Below are positions 13,677 to 24,666 of a stretch of DNA of 64,000 nucleotides, one piece after another (position 1 is the first letter of the stretch; every line of letters begins with the position of its first letter). The notes under the pieces are model-generated. The model ran no database searches and had not been told where the DNA came from. It saw only the letters and a list, made by a program, of their open reading frames with translations. The DNA lies in assembly GCA_018398805.1 (NCBI GenBank), contig JAGFBZ010001254.1, positions 2,441,001-2,505,000 on the forward strand, written 5' to 3'. Both the position numbers and the translations under genes were made by a program. This DNA comes from Hirundichthys speculiger (lineage: Eukaryota > Chordata > Actinopteri > Beloniformes > Exocoetidae).

Positions 13677-13930
13677 CCCTGGAAAAAGTATGAAAACTCA
13701 GTGGCAATATTTGGAAGTGGAGTGCAGTATGAAAGAAGTTCTTTCATGGTTCTTTCATGGTCCACGTCAAAAACATATTGTTCATTCAAAGAAAATGTTT
13801 TTGACGTGGACCATGAGAGCCTGAATATTATTTAAGTCCTTGGGCATCCAGAAAGAAATGAATTAGATGTACAATTGAAAGGGGAGCCTTTGGGAGACAT
13901 CAAATTGACTTTCAGCAAACAGGCTAAGTG
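13677..13930 (+). repeat. Diverged repeat copy 1 (paralog of 14508-14790)
   Basis: Both copies share ggagtggagtgcagtatgaa, followed by an alignable gagcctgaatattatttaa versus gggcctggatatcattaat and a (t/g)ggg(c/g)atccagagagaaa-like segment. Copy 1 also carries an 11-bp direct duplication (ttctttcatgg twice) and the hairpin at 13752-13819, which copy 2 lacks. Class unknown. Confidence 0.5.
13752..13819. repeat. Hairpin: 25-bp inverted repeat with 18-nt loop
   Basis: Left arm 13752-13776 and right arm 13795-13819. The core arms catggtccacgtcaaaaaca and tgtttttgacgtggaccatg are perfect over 21 bp. Four more outer positions extend the stem with a single G-T pair. The loop is 13777-13794. Either strand would form a stable microRNA-precursor-sized foldback if transcribed, but it could equally be a young inverted duplication. 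Confidence 0.85.
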
Positions 13931-14507
13931 AAGGAACACTGTTCAACAGTCAGATATTTACTGCCAATGGACTTTGAAAGGTTCCTCTTTTTGGGTGAGA
14001 CAAACCAGGCAAGAAAGACTGTGTTTGTGCATAACGTAGCTCAAATGTGGCATCCGAGGCTTTTTTTTAGTTTACTTAACATTTGTGTTCTTTATGTGGA
14101 AAGAAAATGTTCAGCATGTACATATGTACACTAAGTCTACGTCACAATAAACAGCCAAACGATTATGACTTATTTAAGTACCCTAACATAAACTTTCATT
14201 GCACCCATCACTAAAAATATATAATCTCTTCTGTTGTATGTTAACAAAGGCCACTTTTTCCTCCCGTGCACGCTCTGGCATAGCCTACAAGGCAGTTACA
14301 ATTGCCTTTTTTACTTGTTGGTGATTTAATCTTTTTTCCATTTATATGCTAAGTCTGCTACAAAATGGTTTTGAGCCACCATGATTTTACATTATCTTAA
14401 TCTTTGGGGCACAAAATCAAAATTCCCTGCGGTGTTCAGAACCTGACCACAGCAAATACAGACAAGTGGTCAAAACCTGTATGACACCAGGCACCTTCTT
14501 ATATTAC

Positions 14508-14790
14508 TACTGGAAAAAAAGCATAAAAACTCAAGACTCAGGAGTGGAGTGCAGTATGAAAGAACAAGGTTTCTGACATGACACACAAGGGCCTGGATAT
14601 CATTAATGTCCTGGGGGATGCAGAGAGAAAAGTATTAGTGGGTCAAACAAGAGTGGAGAGATTCACGTGTGAATGCTCAGGCCTCAGGATAACAGTCATG
14701 TACGAAAGACAACAAGTGTCTGAGCACAAGTTATGGTCCCATCACTTCTGCTGGAGAAAAGGCTCAAGGCTGAAAAAGTTGACAGATGGT
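14508..14790 (+). repeat. Diverged repeat copy 2
   Basis: Partner of 13677-13930, about 830 bp downstream in the same orientation. A 94-codon frame (14578-14862) overlaps it but has no recognisable domain and no equivalent in copy 1. Confidence 0.45.
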
Positions 14791-15379
14791 GGATGTCATC
14801 TCTGGACTGTTTCCTTTTTTTTCACATTTATTTTTACTACATCTTTACTACATCTAGTTTGAAAAAGACATCAAAAATATAAAAGCTGTAGCTTTTATCC
14901 CGTGGAAAAAAAAAACAAACAAAAACTATTACTTCTTTTTTGAGATTAAGATAGCAATGTGAGTGACACCGTAAGTCTTTTGCGTCTTTATTTTCATCAG
15001 GTTCTCTAAAGGTCTGATCACTGAACTTCTTTTGAGTCTCAGGAAGTAGCGTAACGCCAACACTCTAAGCCAAGCAAAAGATATCATTTGACATGAACGC
15101 TGCCCCACACTGGCTGAGTCAATATATGATGCTAGAAAAAACATAGGCTTTTGAAAATCAGATGAGGAAGCAGAAGAGGTAGTGGTGGATTAAATAGTGA
15201 CAACACTGTGTTTTTTTTCTCAGCCTTGTCTCAAACACTGCCATTACTTGCCTTCTTTGTGTGTCAGTCCATTGTTTTTGTTTTGTTTGTTCTTTCACCA
15301 GTTACAGAGACCGGATGGTTTGTGAGACAAAGGACCACTGGAATGACTGCAACTCCCAGTATGCTTTGCAACATTTTAT
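14791..15379. other. Unclassified sequence, no gene seen
   Basis: T-rich and A-rich tracts with short frames only. No end structure, domain or repeat partner within the window was recognised. Confidence 0.45.
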
Positions 15380-16200
15380 TGTTTTATGGTAAGGTGTGAA
15401 GAGACCCCATGCCTCTTACTGGCTGAGGACCCCCAACTACACAGCAGGGGTTCCTGCACATCCCTGCAGCCTTAAATACGGTGAACACCATCAGCTCGCT
15501 CTCCTTTTCCCTGCTCTTCGGTTCTCCTGCAGGACCTTCTCGACGCAACTCAAGATAAGTTCTTGGCCTACTCTGGCCTGCCACAGCTCTCATCCAGCAG
15601 CCACGAGGCCCATCCAGCAACGCGCTAGTCAGCCACCGGTGAAGGAAGACCAGTTCACACGCTCCAACCGGCCAGTACCACAAGTGACCCGTGCACATTA
15701 GCTTGAAAGAGGCACGGTACCTTCACGGGAAGATGCAACGGCTCCAGACGTGTTCCATAGGAGGGCCCGACTGTGCCGAGACGCTGCAACCTGTACCCCC
15801 CCACATAAGCTGAGAGAACCAGGACGAAAAACACAAAACACAAAACAAAACTCTCCCGTATTGTTAATCAGGCCAGCAAGATCATTGGTTCATCACAAAC
15901 CCATGTGTCTGAACTGTATAATCGCTCTGTATTCAGGAAGGCTACCTTGATCACAGAGGACCCCTCTCATCCCCTCCATCACTCCTTCCAGTTACTTCAA
16001 TCAGGTAGACGTTACAAAGTCCCACTGGCCCGAAAAAATAGCTACAAAAAATCCTTTATTCCCACTGCAATAACCACCCTGAACAGACTGAAGTGAGTGT
16101 GTAAGATATGTGTGTATTTCTAGTGTTGGAACCTTGTCAAAGAAAAATTTCTGCCACCATTCGTGGCAGACAATAAAGTTTTTCTATTTATTCTATTCTA
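15380..16200 (+). mobile_element. Non-LTR retrotransposon 3' end
   Basis: From about 15855 the sequence encodes, with breaks, ASKIIGSSQTHVSELYNRSV, then LITEDPSHPLHHSFQLLQSG and YKKSFIPTAITTLN. This is the usual C-terminal tail of a teleost LINE ORF2. It is followed by a short 3' UTR and a simple tail of ttctatt units ending at 16200. The part before 15855 is GC-richer and may belong to the same insertion, but carries no clear motif. Confidence 0.7.
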
Positions 16201-16204
16201 AAAA

Positions 16205-16960
16205 AAGGAGCCGCTCTTGCGACCACATCCGCGGAGCGTAATCAATCAGCGGTTCTGCCATTATCCAAGCTTAATCAACCTCCTCGCACCTGGAAACCAG
16301 CGGAGTGTACGCTCAAACCTGCCCTACCGATCCTGGCTCATCAATCCAGTTCCACAGACTTCACAACACCATCGATCGCTTCCGGAGCGATCCACGTAAG
16401 AGGCTTTTGTGTCTTGGCAGAGTTACTTAGCTTATTTAATATTTTTGTGCTTACTGTGACTCTGATTACAATTGAACCCACCGGTAATTTGCCGGTGCGT
16501 ATTTACCCACGTGATCACCGTGTTTCCTCACCACTGGTTGATCGCGCCCCAATTTCCAAACAAACGATCAGGACGAGCGTGCGGAGATCTGCTTCACTCT
16601 CTCCCCTCCTGTGTGGAAATCCTTGGAGCGATAACAGCATCAGTGGTTAAGAATCACCTTCACCTTGTTGATTTTACTCTGTCTTTTCTTTCCTCTTTAT
16701 TCGTACTTTCCATCTCCGTGAGGACGTTATCACGTGACCTTGTCGGCCATCTTGGTAAGAGACAAGAGCACCACGTGACTTGTCCGCCATCTTGTTATGC
16801 CCTATCGCGTAAGTCGGCGGCCATCTTAGTAAGGGATGAGAGGAACCCGTTACCTTGTCCGCCATCATGGAAATCCTCCTCACAGTATTAAGCCATTTTA
16901 GTTTATCTCTCTCTCACACACACAGTCCCAGTACACATATATATCAGTTGACACTCTTTT
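16205..16960. promoter_or_regulatory. CpG-rich block with four YY1-like motifs and E-boxes
   Basis: The block is richer in CpG than its neighbours. Four gccatctt-type motifs (YY1 core on the minus strand) lie at 16746, 16786, 16820 and 16861, 34 to 41 bp apart. They sit in loosely repeated units of cacgtgac, cttgtc and cgccat. cacgtg E-boxes occur at 16731 and 16772 and another at about 16509. YY1 sites in tandem at a 5' end are known from LINE promoters and LTRs, so a retroelement 5' end or LTR remnant is the leading inference. No coding sequence follows. Confidence 0.4.
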
Positions 16961-17879
16961 CCATTTGATGTCTTATCTGCTTATGTTAGTTTAGCCGTCT
17001 TATTCTAATGACAGAAGTTGTTTGTGGTTATTTTTCACAGCTCTGTAACATTTGCTGGTTAAAGAAGTCTGTGCTCAGGACTCACAACTTCTCTGTTGCT
17101 CTAAAGCGCCACAACTGGTCACAGGCTGGCACGCATAGACCGACAGCCACTTTGAGACTGATTGTGCCGTTTAGTCCTTTTTCCTGATTTATCAGGTGGT
17201 GCCCCGTTTCACTTTATTAACTTTGTTAATACCCTTCTGGTTATTAGCAGCTGTCCCTCAAGACAGTTGGTAATAACCCCTCTTTTATGACTAAACAAGC
17301 ACATTATACACCTTAGTGCACAACACCACTATCACTGTTTGATTATATTTGGGCATTATTTCTTTGTTGTAACAATGCTTCTGGGGAAAAAAAATTATAG
17401 AAAAAATCCACTCCTAAATTCTGGAGGTAGTCTCTGATAAAGCCCACTCTGTGGGGGTCAAGCATTGTGATCTTGGAGGACAGAGTTTGGTCCCAGACTG
17501 TGGAGATATGGGATTGCCGCTGGTTGGAGAATTTCATCTTGATTTCTCTGCATTGAGTTTACCTCCAGTGATAACAAGACTTTATTTTTCGAGTGAGGGA
17601 GATGCTGGCCGACACCATCACACTGCCTCCATCAAAAGATCTCAATCTGTGCAGCAGTAATCAAAGTATTCTCCATGTCTTCTTTACACTTTGACCAGAC
17701 GATCAAAGTGCTGTAGGCCAAATCTGGACTCCCACAAGTGCATGTTCTTTACTAATGTGGCACCATATAAATGAAAAATAATCAGTCTGTCCAACGGTCT
17801 AGGATTTATCACCCAGAGGCATTGTTACAACCAAGAAATAATCTACCAAATACAAATTTCCTTAGTTTTTGTGCTCACT
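16961..17879. other. Unclassified sequence with a small hairpin
   Basis: No gene recognised. A 17-bp imperfect stem (17239-17255 with 17262-17278, ggttattagcagctgtc against gacagttggtaataacc) sits in the middle. A 69-codon plus-strand frame at 17451-17660 has no recognisable domain. Confidence 0.4.
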
Positions 17880-18030
17880 TTATTTAATTCAATTTATATG
17901 CACAGCACCAACTAACAATAAAAATCACCTCAAGGTACTTGAGAATACATGAAGAAAACAAGTTAATTGTAATATACTCAAATCCAATTCAGTCCAGTTC
18001 AGTCCAGATAAATCCAGTCCATCATAATCT
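17880..18030. repeat. Interspersed repeat fragment (LINE 3'-end-like)
   Basis: The pattern ttcaatttatatgcacagca, then cctcaaggtacttgag, is the signature of a widespread fish repeat tail in reverse orientation. Short cagtccagttcagtcc units follow. The family is not assigned. Confidence 0.35.
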
Positions 18031-20238
18031 ATTCACGATTCTTTCCACAATGTTATATGTAGTCCACAGTTTGGTATATGTATTATAAGAAACAATTTTT
18101 AAATCTTTTAATCTTAAAGGAACTTCTTTTAAAAAAGATGTAAGAATATGAGCTTACAAAGAAAACTTTTTAAAGTAACAACAAACAGCACATTCAATTA
18201 TTAATGTTGAGAGAGTTTTGTAAGTGTAATGAAAAGTCACGGATGTAAAAGCATGTATTTGGGCAGCATATTTAACTTGACATTAAATGATTTACAGTCT
18301 TGTTTTCAATTATACACTATGTGTCTTTGTTTTGGCATAGCTTTGTGTCATAAAAAGACATGTATAAAATAGAAACAAGAACAATTGACACTAAGATATT
18401 CTGCTTTCATATTCATGTAGTTGTGAAGATGTATCCTCTTTGATCCATACATTAACATAAAAAAACAAGATACCTGCCGGGGCTTCACTGCACTACAAAC
18501 TCAACTGAGATTAACAGGCCTAATGTTATATAAGTGCACAGAAGGACAGAAGGAAAAAAACAATACACAAATAATTTTTATTGGTAATTGAAATAGATCA
18601 AAAAAAAAAAAGAATATTGCCTATTACACGTATAATAGTAATTATAATAATGTAATTATTTCTCCTCTGATTGGTGCATGATGACTGACTTTTTAAGTCA
18701 TTAAATCCTGCTTTCTTTTCATTTTTTAAAGTGTGTCGTTTCCCTTGTGTGTTCTTGTTGACATTGTTAATTAGTTCTGGATATTTGGCACTTATTTTTT
18801 TGCTAGACTTTTATTTTGCTAACCCATGTTTGTAAAGTCTGCCATGCTGACTATATGGTTTTGACTTGTACTCAGCTAATCAGCAACCAGTGTTGGATAT
18901 AACACCAAGCCTCTCCAATTCATGCATTTAAACGGTTTATCATTACAATTTCTTCACTGTGAACAATCTTGATCTAAATAACAAAACCAACCTTATATAA
19001 ACTTAAAACAAAATCACATTAATTAGACAGTAACAGCTAAGCCTACAGCCTACCTTAATATTTTTATTCAGCTCATTCCACTGACAGGGACAAATAAAAC
19101 ATTTGATTTGATCTAACCTCTTTTCTCTTGTGTCTTATGTTTCGACACCTGTTGAGAAATATTATACTGTATTTTAATGTGGGGGGCCTCAAGTAGATGT
19201 CACCCTAAAGTAAAGGAAAGACCACCACAGTGTTTGGCAACTGAAGTCAATTCCTGCCCTTCACTGAAAATAGCATGTTTAAAGAATGACTTTGGTGATG
19301 CAACTATCGCATTAGTAGGGTTTAGACACCGGACCCAGAAACAGACTCAGGCAGCCAGGACAGTCAGCGTTCTTCACAATGTCTGTCACCGTAGAAAAGG
19401 CTTAGACTGGTGGATGGAAAATGGTGGCTGGCCATGAGCTGGTACAGCAGTTGCGCTGGTGGATGATGATGTCCTCAGCACACAGACTTGGATTCTAAGT
19501 GCTGGTCAAACCAAAAAGGTCTTTGCAACTGCCAGTTTAAAGGAAGCCCAACCTCAAGGACACTTAAATGGTCCTGAACACTGGGAGAAGACAGGGTTGA
19601 TTCAAACAAGACTTTCTTTCTGGCCACAGTCAGAAAGAAAAAAAAACACAAAATGGGCTCTTACACTTGGTGAATAATTGACCACAGGTACACTGGAACC
19701 AGGAGGATCCTGCACACAAATCCTAAAACTGTAGGAAAGACTAGTAAAAAGGAGAAATGATACTAGAGGAAAACATGGGGCAGGAAAAGAAAAGAGAGGC
19801 AAAACTCATGGAATCTGGGGAAGGTGGCCAGGACTGTGAATTTTGACAATATCTACTAGGCATTTACAACCATTCCTGCGTGACAGGGAAGTTAATTTAC
19901 ATTTAAAATTTCCACCAAAAACAAGATGCTCACCAACCTTGTTTTGCAGGGGCAATGCAGCTTTTGCAGATCACCACCCAACATGATTTTCGTGAGCATG
20001 AAGTATTATAAACAGGCCGAAATGTTTTTGCTCCCATACCCTAATGCTGAAGTAGTGCAGCCAGACCATTTCCCAGTTGTGACACGGTTCTGTGAAGATA
20101 TCTCTCACTCTGTGTGACTACCTTTGAAGTCAGCTTTGAAGTCTGATGCCAACGGGTGCAGACAAAGAGACGTATGCTTTGCATCGCAAATCACACCAGA
20201 CTCGAGAGTTGCCTGACCAATTACGCTCAAAAAGGTTT
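18031..20238. other. Unique AT-rich DNA, no gene seen
   Basis: Short frames only. Near 19068-19110 a tail-like gacaaataaaacatttgatt could be the relic of a LINE 3' end. Nothing else was recognised in about 2.2 kb. Confidence 0.4.
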
Positions 20239-20631
20239 TGGTTATGGACCCAAACGCAGGAGGTGCAAAAAGAAGGAATTTATTAAACAAAACCCAAAAT
20301 CAAAAAGTCCAAACAAAACCAAAAATCCACAAAAGTAATCAAAACAGGAATCCAGGGCTGAAAAACCAGAAAAACACTTACGGGACACGAGAAGACGGAC
20401 CAGCACAGACGGAGGAGATGACAAGACTTAAATAGACTGAGGGATAAACGAGAACCAGGTGCAGACAATCAGGATTACATAAGGAAGGAAGCAAAGCAAA
20501 AAACAACGCAGACAAGACAGACCTTTCAGAGTAAAACAGTAAACACCATAGACAGGGGATGACGCCAACATAACACCAGAACAAGAAAGACAAAACCAAA
20601 ATGGCCGCCATGGCTCTCCCAGACCATGACA
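20239..20631 (-). mobile_element. Probable solo LTR, minus strand
   Basis: Read on the minus strand it starts tgtcatggtctgggagag and ends ggtccataacca, giving a TG...CA element of about 393 bp with imperfect inverted ends. It contains a TATA-like ctatttaagtc and downstream an aataaa signal, the expected U3-R-U5 order of a teleost Gypsy-type LTR. A YY1-like ggcggccattttgg lies near its 5' end. No clean target-site duplication is seen, so the exact edges may be off by a few bases. Confidence 0.55.
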
Positions 20632-20823
20632 TAAAGGTACCTATTAGTATATATCATATTGCTGAGTAACAACTGGTGTAATAAGTAAAGACATCAAAAG
20701 AAAGAACTGTGGAATCATTAAGAAATTCCTCCATGATTCCCAGTAACCTCATGTTGTTGTGACCTCATGCCATTGTGACCTCTTTGGGATGTAATAATAT
20801 CACAGAAGTACTTAAAAGTACCA

Positions 20824-21225
20824 GGTTTTAGAGAAACACATGACTTTCTACCTGCAATTCAAATTACAATTGTTTAAAATGGAAGGTCATCTTGGTAAAA
20901 GACAAAGCTCCAACGAGCAGCACTTACAAAACAACTATACATGATAAAAGAGCTGGTAAAATCATCAGAGAAACAACATAATTGTTTAATTTCAATTCAA
21001 GAAATTACCTCAATGATGATGTAGATTCACATCCAGTAGGAACAGTTTTCTTTGACTCTAATGGTCCAAAACAATATTATGTGTTTTAGAATTGACCCAG
21101 TCAGGGATGTGTAAGTGTCTGCTCATTTAAAGGCCAAGTAGCCATATCATTTCTGTTGGATTACTCAGTAAAGTCTAATCATTTACTTAGTAATTAAAAA
21201 GTGGCTTTGCCAGGTTATTACATCC
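20824..21225 (-). repeat. Unclassified repeat, copy C (inverted relative to 27694-28125)
   Basis: Reverse-complemented, this block matches 27694-28125 closely over about 400 bp. Shared landmarks include cctggcaaa, aagtaatccaacagaaatga-like text, ggaccattagagtcaaagaa, ctggatgtgaatctacatca and accaagatgaccttccattt. No terminal inverted repeats or coding capacity were found. The two copies are about 6.5 kb apart in opposite orientation. Confidence 0.75.
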
Positions 21226-22536
21226 AACTCAGTATTGGATAATGCCAGTTTCTGTGGAATCAGTACACAAAGTTACTCCTTTTGTTCTGCCACTTTAAAA
21301 AATAAAACTTTATTTATTGAACTACACAAACTCAGAGAAGAAAAACTTAACCAAATTTCAGGTTCTCAATCTCTTTAGGGCAATGCACTGTATCACAAGC
21401 ATAATGCACTTTCGAAACATAAGTAAGATGATTTGACAATGATCAAGAGTCCCAATACTACAAACAGTCTAAAAATCACTCAATCTTCCTCTAGTGCTTA
21501 GTAGTACTTACAATCAACAATATTTGAAGCCTGTATTGTTTCAAACAAGAGATAGGACATGTCATTGTTTCCTCTCCAGATTGTTTTATACTTTATAGCT
21601 CTGATGTCTTTAAACAACTGTTCTCAGCCCTGTGCTACTTTCCAAGCCAGAAATTCCACTTTATGTCTTGAAGTTCATCTGTATCGGTAGATGTCTTCTT
21701 TGTAATTTGGCCATGCTCTTCTATGTCTTGTCTATGTGCATCATTGCCAGGATGAACAAAATCTCTTAGTTGATTTCCTGATAGTGAATGTCACCCCAGC
21801 AATCAATGATCACTGTTGTTGCAAGTCGGACGTATATTCTTATTAATGGAAGAAATCGGATTCTGGATCAAGACAGGTCATCTACAAGACGGTCTTTTCC
21901 AGGTGAGCCTACAACGTTCACGTCCATACTGAAAAATATGTAAAATGTAATTTTAATCAAAAATACTAAAAAGAAAACTGATGTGGAAATGTTAATTTAC
22001 AGGTAATGTGTGAATGCAAAGTTGATTCAATGCTATTTTCGTCTTCAGTCCATGTGATGTTTAAAGACAGTTTCACCAATGCAATGATATTTGTGTGCAA
22101 ATACACACAGAGTGACTACAGATAAATAAGCAATGACATTGTTTTCAGATAATTTACAGTGACCAGTGCCACTTATTATCACAGCAGAGTACATCTAGCA
22201 AAACCTTAGAAACAAGTAATGATTTTGAACATCTCTTGAACAGCTCTACAGACTAAAGTGAGTGCAAATGCTTTGGCTTTTAATGAAATACTTTGAATAG
22301 CTGGTATTGTTTATAAATGTAGTCTATTCAGTTATGTCACAACCAAATGTTGTAAAATTAACATACAGATGCAGCCATGCAGACTGGTACCTTCAGCCGG
22401 CTTTCAGAAAGATTCCAGCCAGCTGTGTCTCTTTCCACTAAACCTTGCAGAGGGTTGGTAGACAAGCGGCTTGAAAATCTGCTGACAGTTGAAGGGTTTG
22501 AAGCATGAAACGACTGGTAACTGGTTGTGTCTGTAA
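21226..22536. other. Unique DNA containing a possible small exon
   Basis: Mostly unremarkable AT-rich sequence. The interval 21853-21902 is described separately because it ends in a strong splice donor. Confidence 0.4.
21853..21902 (+). CDS. Possible internal exon upstream of the 24.4-kb exon (weak)
   Basis: The segment ends at 21902 with ttttccag followed by gtgagc, a good splice donor. One open frame reads KSDSGSRQVIYKTVFS and ends with two bases left over. That phase is exactly what the acceptor at 24418/24419 needs, and the join continues straight into the coiled-coil frame there. Against this, the acceptor before 21853 is poor and the frame is only about 50 bases. In another frame an ATG at 21846 gives a short alternative peptide. 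Treat it as a lead. Confidence 0.15.
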
Positions 22537-23039
22537 TGCCCCTTTTCCATTAGTACCTACTCGGCACGGCTCGACTAGACCCGGCTCGAATCGACTCGGT
22601 CTCAGTGGTTTTCCACTGTAGTTCAGTACCACCTCGATGTGGGTCACGCAGTGACGTGTTTAATATGCGGCAACTCTGGTCACGTTTGCGACCATAACAA
22701 TGGAGGACGTCGTTCGTCATTCGACCATGTAGTAGACTTGCCGGCCATTCTTCGTTTTGTGAAGTAGACAATTACAGGTAAAGTAAAATCGCTGTTGAGT
22801 TTGTTGTTGCTGAGTTTTGAATATGGCGGGTGTGGAGGAGTCGCGTTGCTCTCTGGCCAATCAATGGCCCGCGGCGTGGTGACGTTGTATTCTCGGCCCG
22901 ACTCAGCCCGGATAGAACCCCAGCCAAATGGGTACGAAAAAAGGAGGGCCGAGCCGGTACTATGACCTAGTGGAAAACCTCCAAAGCGGGGCCGAGTCGA
23001 GTCGAGCCGCGCCGAGTAGGTACTAGTGGAAAAGGGGCA
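22537..23039. mobile_element. MITE with TAA target duplication (PIF/Harbinger-like), 503 bp
   Basis: The left end tgccccttttccattagtac and the right end (reverse complement tgccccttttccactagtac) match at 18 of 20 positions. Complementarity continues inward through the tcggcacggctcg / cgagccgcgccga region. Flanking TAA at 22534-22536 and 23040-23042 is a 3-bp target duplication, as expected for PIF/Harbinger. The interior is GC-rich, without a transposase. Overlapping minus-strand frames (22438-23075) are shadows. Confidence 0.8.
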
Positions 23040-23973
23040 TAAGCTTCTAACATGTGCACCACAGAAACTGAACACAAAGGTTTTTAGCAGGTCTAAAACT
23101 TTTGTTGATTCCTTTTAGTAAAAGTATGTGGGATTTAGTTGCATCGAGAAGTGAATATAGCTGATGTTTAATATATACAATGTATCAAATATCAATCACC
23201 ATCTCTGGTTAATTCCACCTGAATTTTGCCCATTAAAACCAGTCGCTGTGTAGAATGCACCTCAACAAACCAACTGCACTGAACAATATTATAACTTCAA
23301 TAATTTAGAACACAGACTTGTCCTTTCTTTTGTGTCTGAATTTCTTCCCACCTATTATGACAAACGCTCCTCTTCTTCCAATTCACATTTTCCTTTGTCT
23401 CTCTAGTCACCTGATTGCCAGAAGCTTTCCGTAAGAGTGTGACCCTGGTCCGTGATTTACTGCTCCCAGTTCTTCCATCTTCCAGCATCTCCTGTGTCTT
23501 CTCCTCTCACCTTTTGACAAACTGACACAAAATACACTAAATGTCACAACTACTGTTTGATGTCTGCAGGGGAACAGAACAAACAAACAACAGTGGGCTT
23601 GACACCTTTAAGGAATTTGAAGAAAATGATAAAAGAAAATTGAATTACTTGGTAAAACAACAGAATTTGTAGGTGTTTATGATGAAACCAATTAATTACA
23701 AAATGTTTCACAAAACATTTAAGCAGTGTTTATAACATATAATCAAGAAAATTCCACCATGTTAAATCATGGGCTGGTTTTGCCATTTCTAGAATGAACT
23801 ACTTAGCATTTTAAATAGATTTTAACCATTTAACTAAAGTAAACTGTATGGCAGTGATGAATAACACATTCAAATACACCAATATTTTTCAAGTGGAGAA
23901 AAAACAACAACAACTCACTGCACACCAGATGTCTCAAAGAGAAATCGCCTGAAAAAAGCTGTCCGTTGTGGTT
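23040..23973. other. Unique DNA, no gene seen
   Basis: AT-rich sequence between the MITE and the foldback. Short frames only. It would be intronic if the candidate exons at 21.9 and 24.4 kb are joined. Confidence 0.4.
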
Positions 23974-24083
23974 TATTCTCTCGCGCTCCCATGATATTGT
24001 CTCTCGTGATCTCATAAACCATCAAGTTGCACTTTATGGTTAGGAGACCCCGTGAAACAATATCACGAAAGTGCGAGAGAATA
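23974..24083. repeat. Foldback element, about 110 bp
   Basis: The arms 23974-24000 (tattctctcgcgctcccatg...) and 24057-24083 are complementary at about 23 of 27 positions. Further pairing inside the loop (taaaccat against atggtta) continues the fold. It could be a tiny MITE or the ends of a deleted DNA transposon. Confidence 0.65.
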
Positions 24084-24114
24084 CAAAGACCTGTTAACGC
24101 CTGATTGTGAGTGT

Positions 24115-24280
24115 GACCTGATTGTGATTGTGCATGGTTGTTCGTCTACATGTGGCCCTGCGATGGACTGGCGATCTGTCAAGGGTGGACCCCTGCCTTT
24201 CACTCAAAGAGAGCTGGGATAGACTCCAGCAGATCCTGTGACCGTGCAGAGGATTAAGCAGGTAGAGATGATGGATGGAT
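24115..24280 (+). mobile_element. 5'-truncated SINE copy
   Basis: The sequence gattgtgcatggttgttcgt, then tggccctgcgatggactggc, gagctgggatagactccagc and a tail of atgga units matches the 3' two-thirds of the full SINE at 55393-55760. The tRNA-like head is missing. Confidence 0.75.
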
Positions 24281-24418
24281 GGGTTGTGGCTGCTTGTCAG
24301 GTCGTGCTGACCTGTTAGGTACATATATGTATGTCAGTTAGTAATTGCCATACATACAGGTTATAACTTGTCATTAAACTGTGAGAATATCTTCATTCTC
24401 TTAGTTGTTGAGTTTCAG

Positions 24419-24578
24419 CAGAAAGCCTTTGCTCCAACCACGGACCAAGCTTCAAGGTGATTTTAGGCTTCTGAGAGAGGAGAACTGGCTTCTGAAAGAA
24501 GAGTGTGACTTCCTCAAGAAGAAAATGCACAACCAAGGGAAGAGCAACCCAGGGGCATCAAGAGGTTTAAATATTTAA
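24419..24578 (+). CDS. Candidate terminal exon of an unidentified coiled-coil protein
   Basis: After an acceptor-like ttgagtttcag (AG at 24417-24418) one frame is open to a TAA at 24576-24578. The protein has a heptad-like acidic/basic stretch containing FRLLREENWLLKEECDFLKK, then MHNQGKSNPGASRG and the stop. The frame is closed by TAG just upstream at 24402. An AATAAA at 24661-24666, 83 bases after the stop, is where a polyadenylation signal would lie. Codon-scale regularity and the leucine zipper pattern make it more protein-like than any other non-transposon frame here. I do not recognise the protein; a decayed exon or chance frame remains possible. Confidence 0.3.
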
Positions 24579-24666
24579 ACTGTGATGCACTCTATCCAAA
24601 ATGACAAAGGCTTATATCACAAGAAACATTTTCTTGAAAGCAAGTAAAAAAAATGAATGCAATAAA

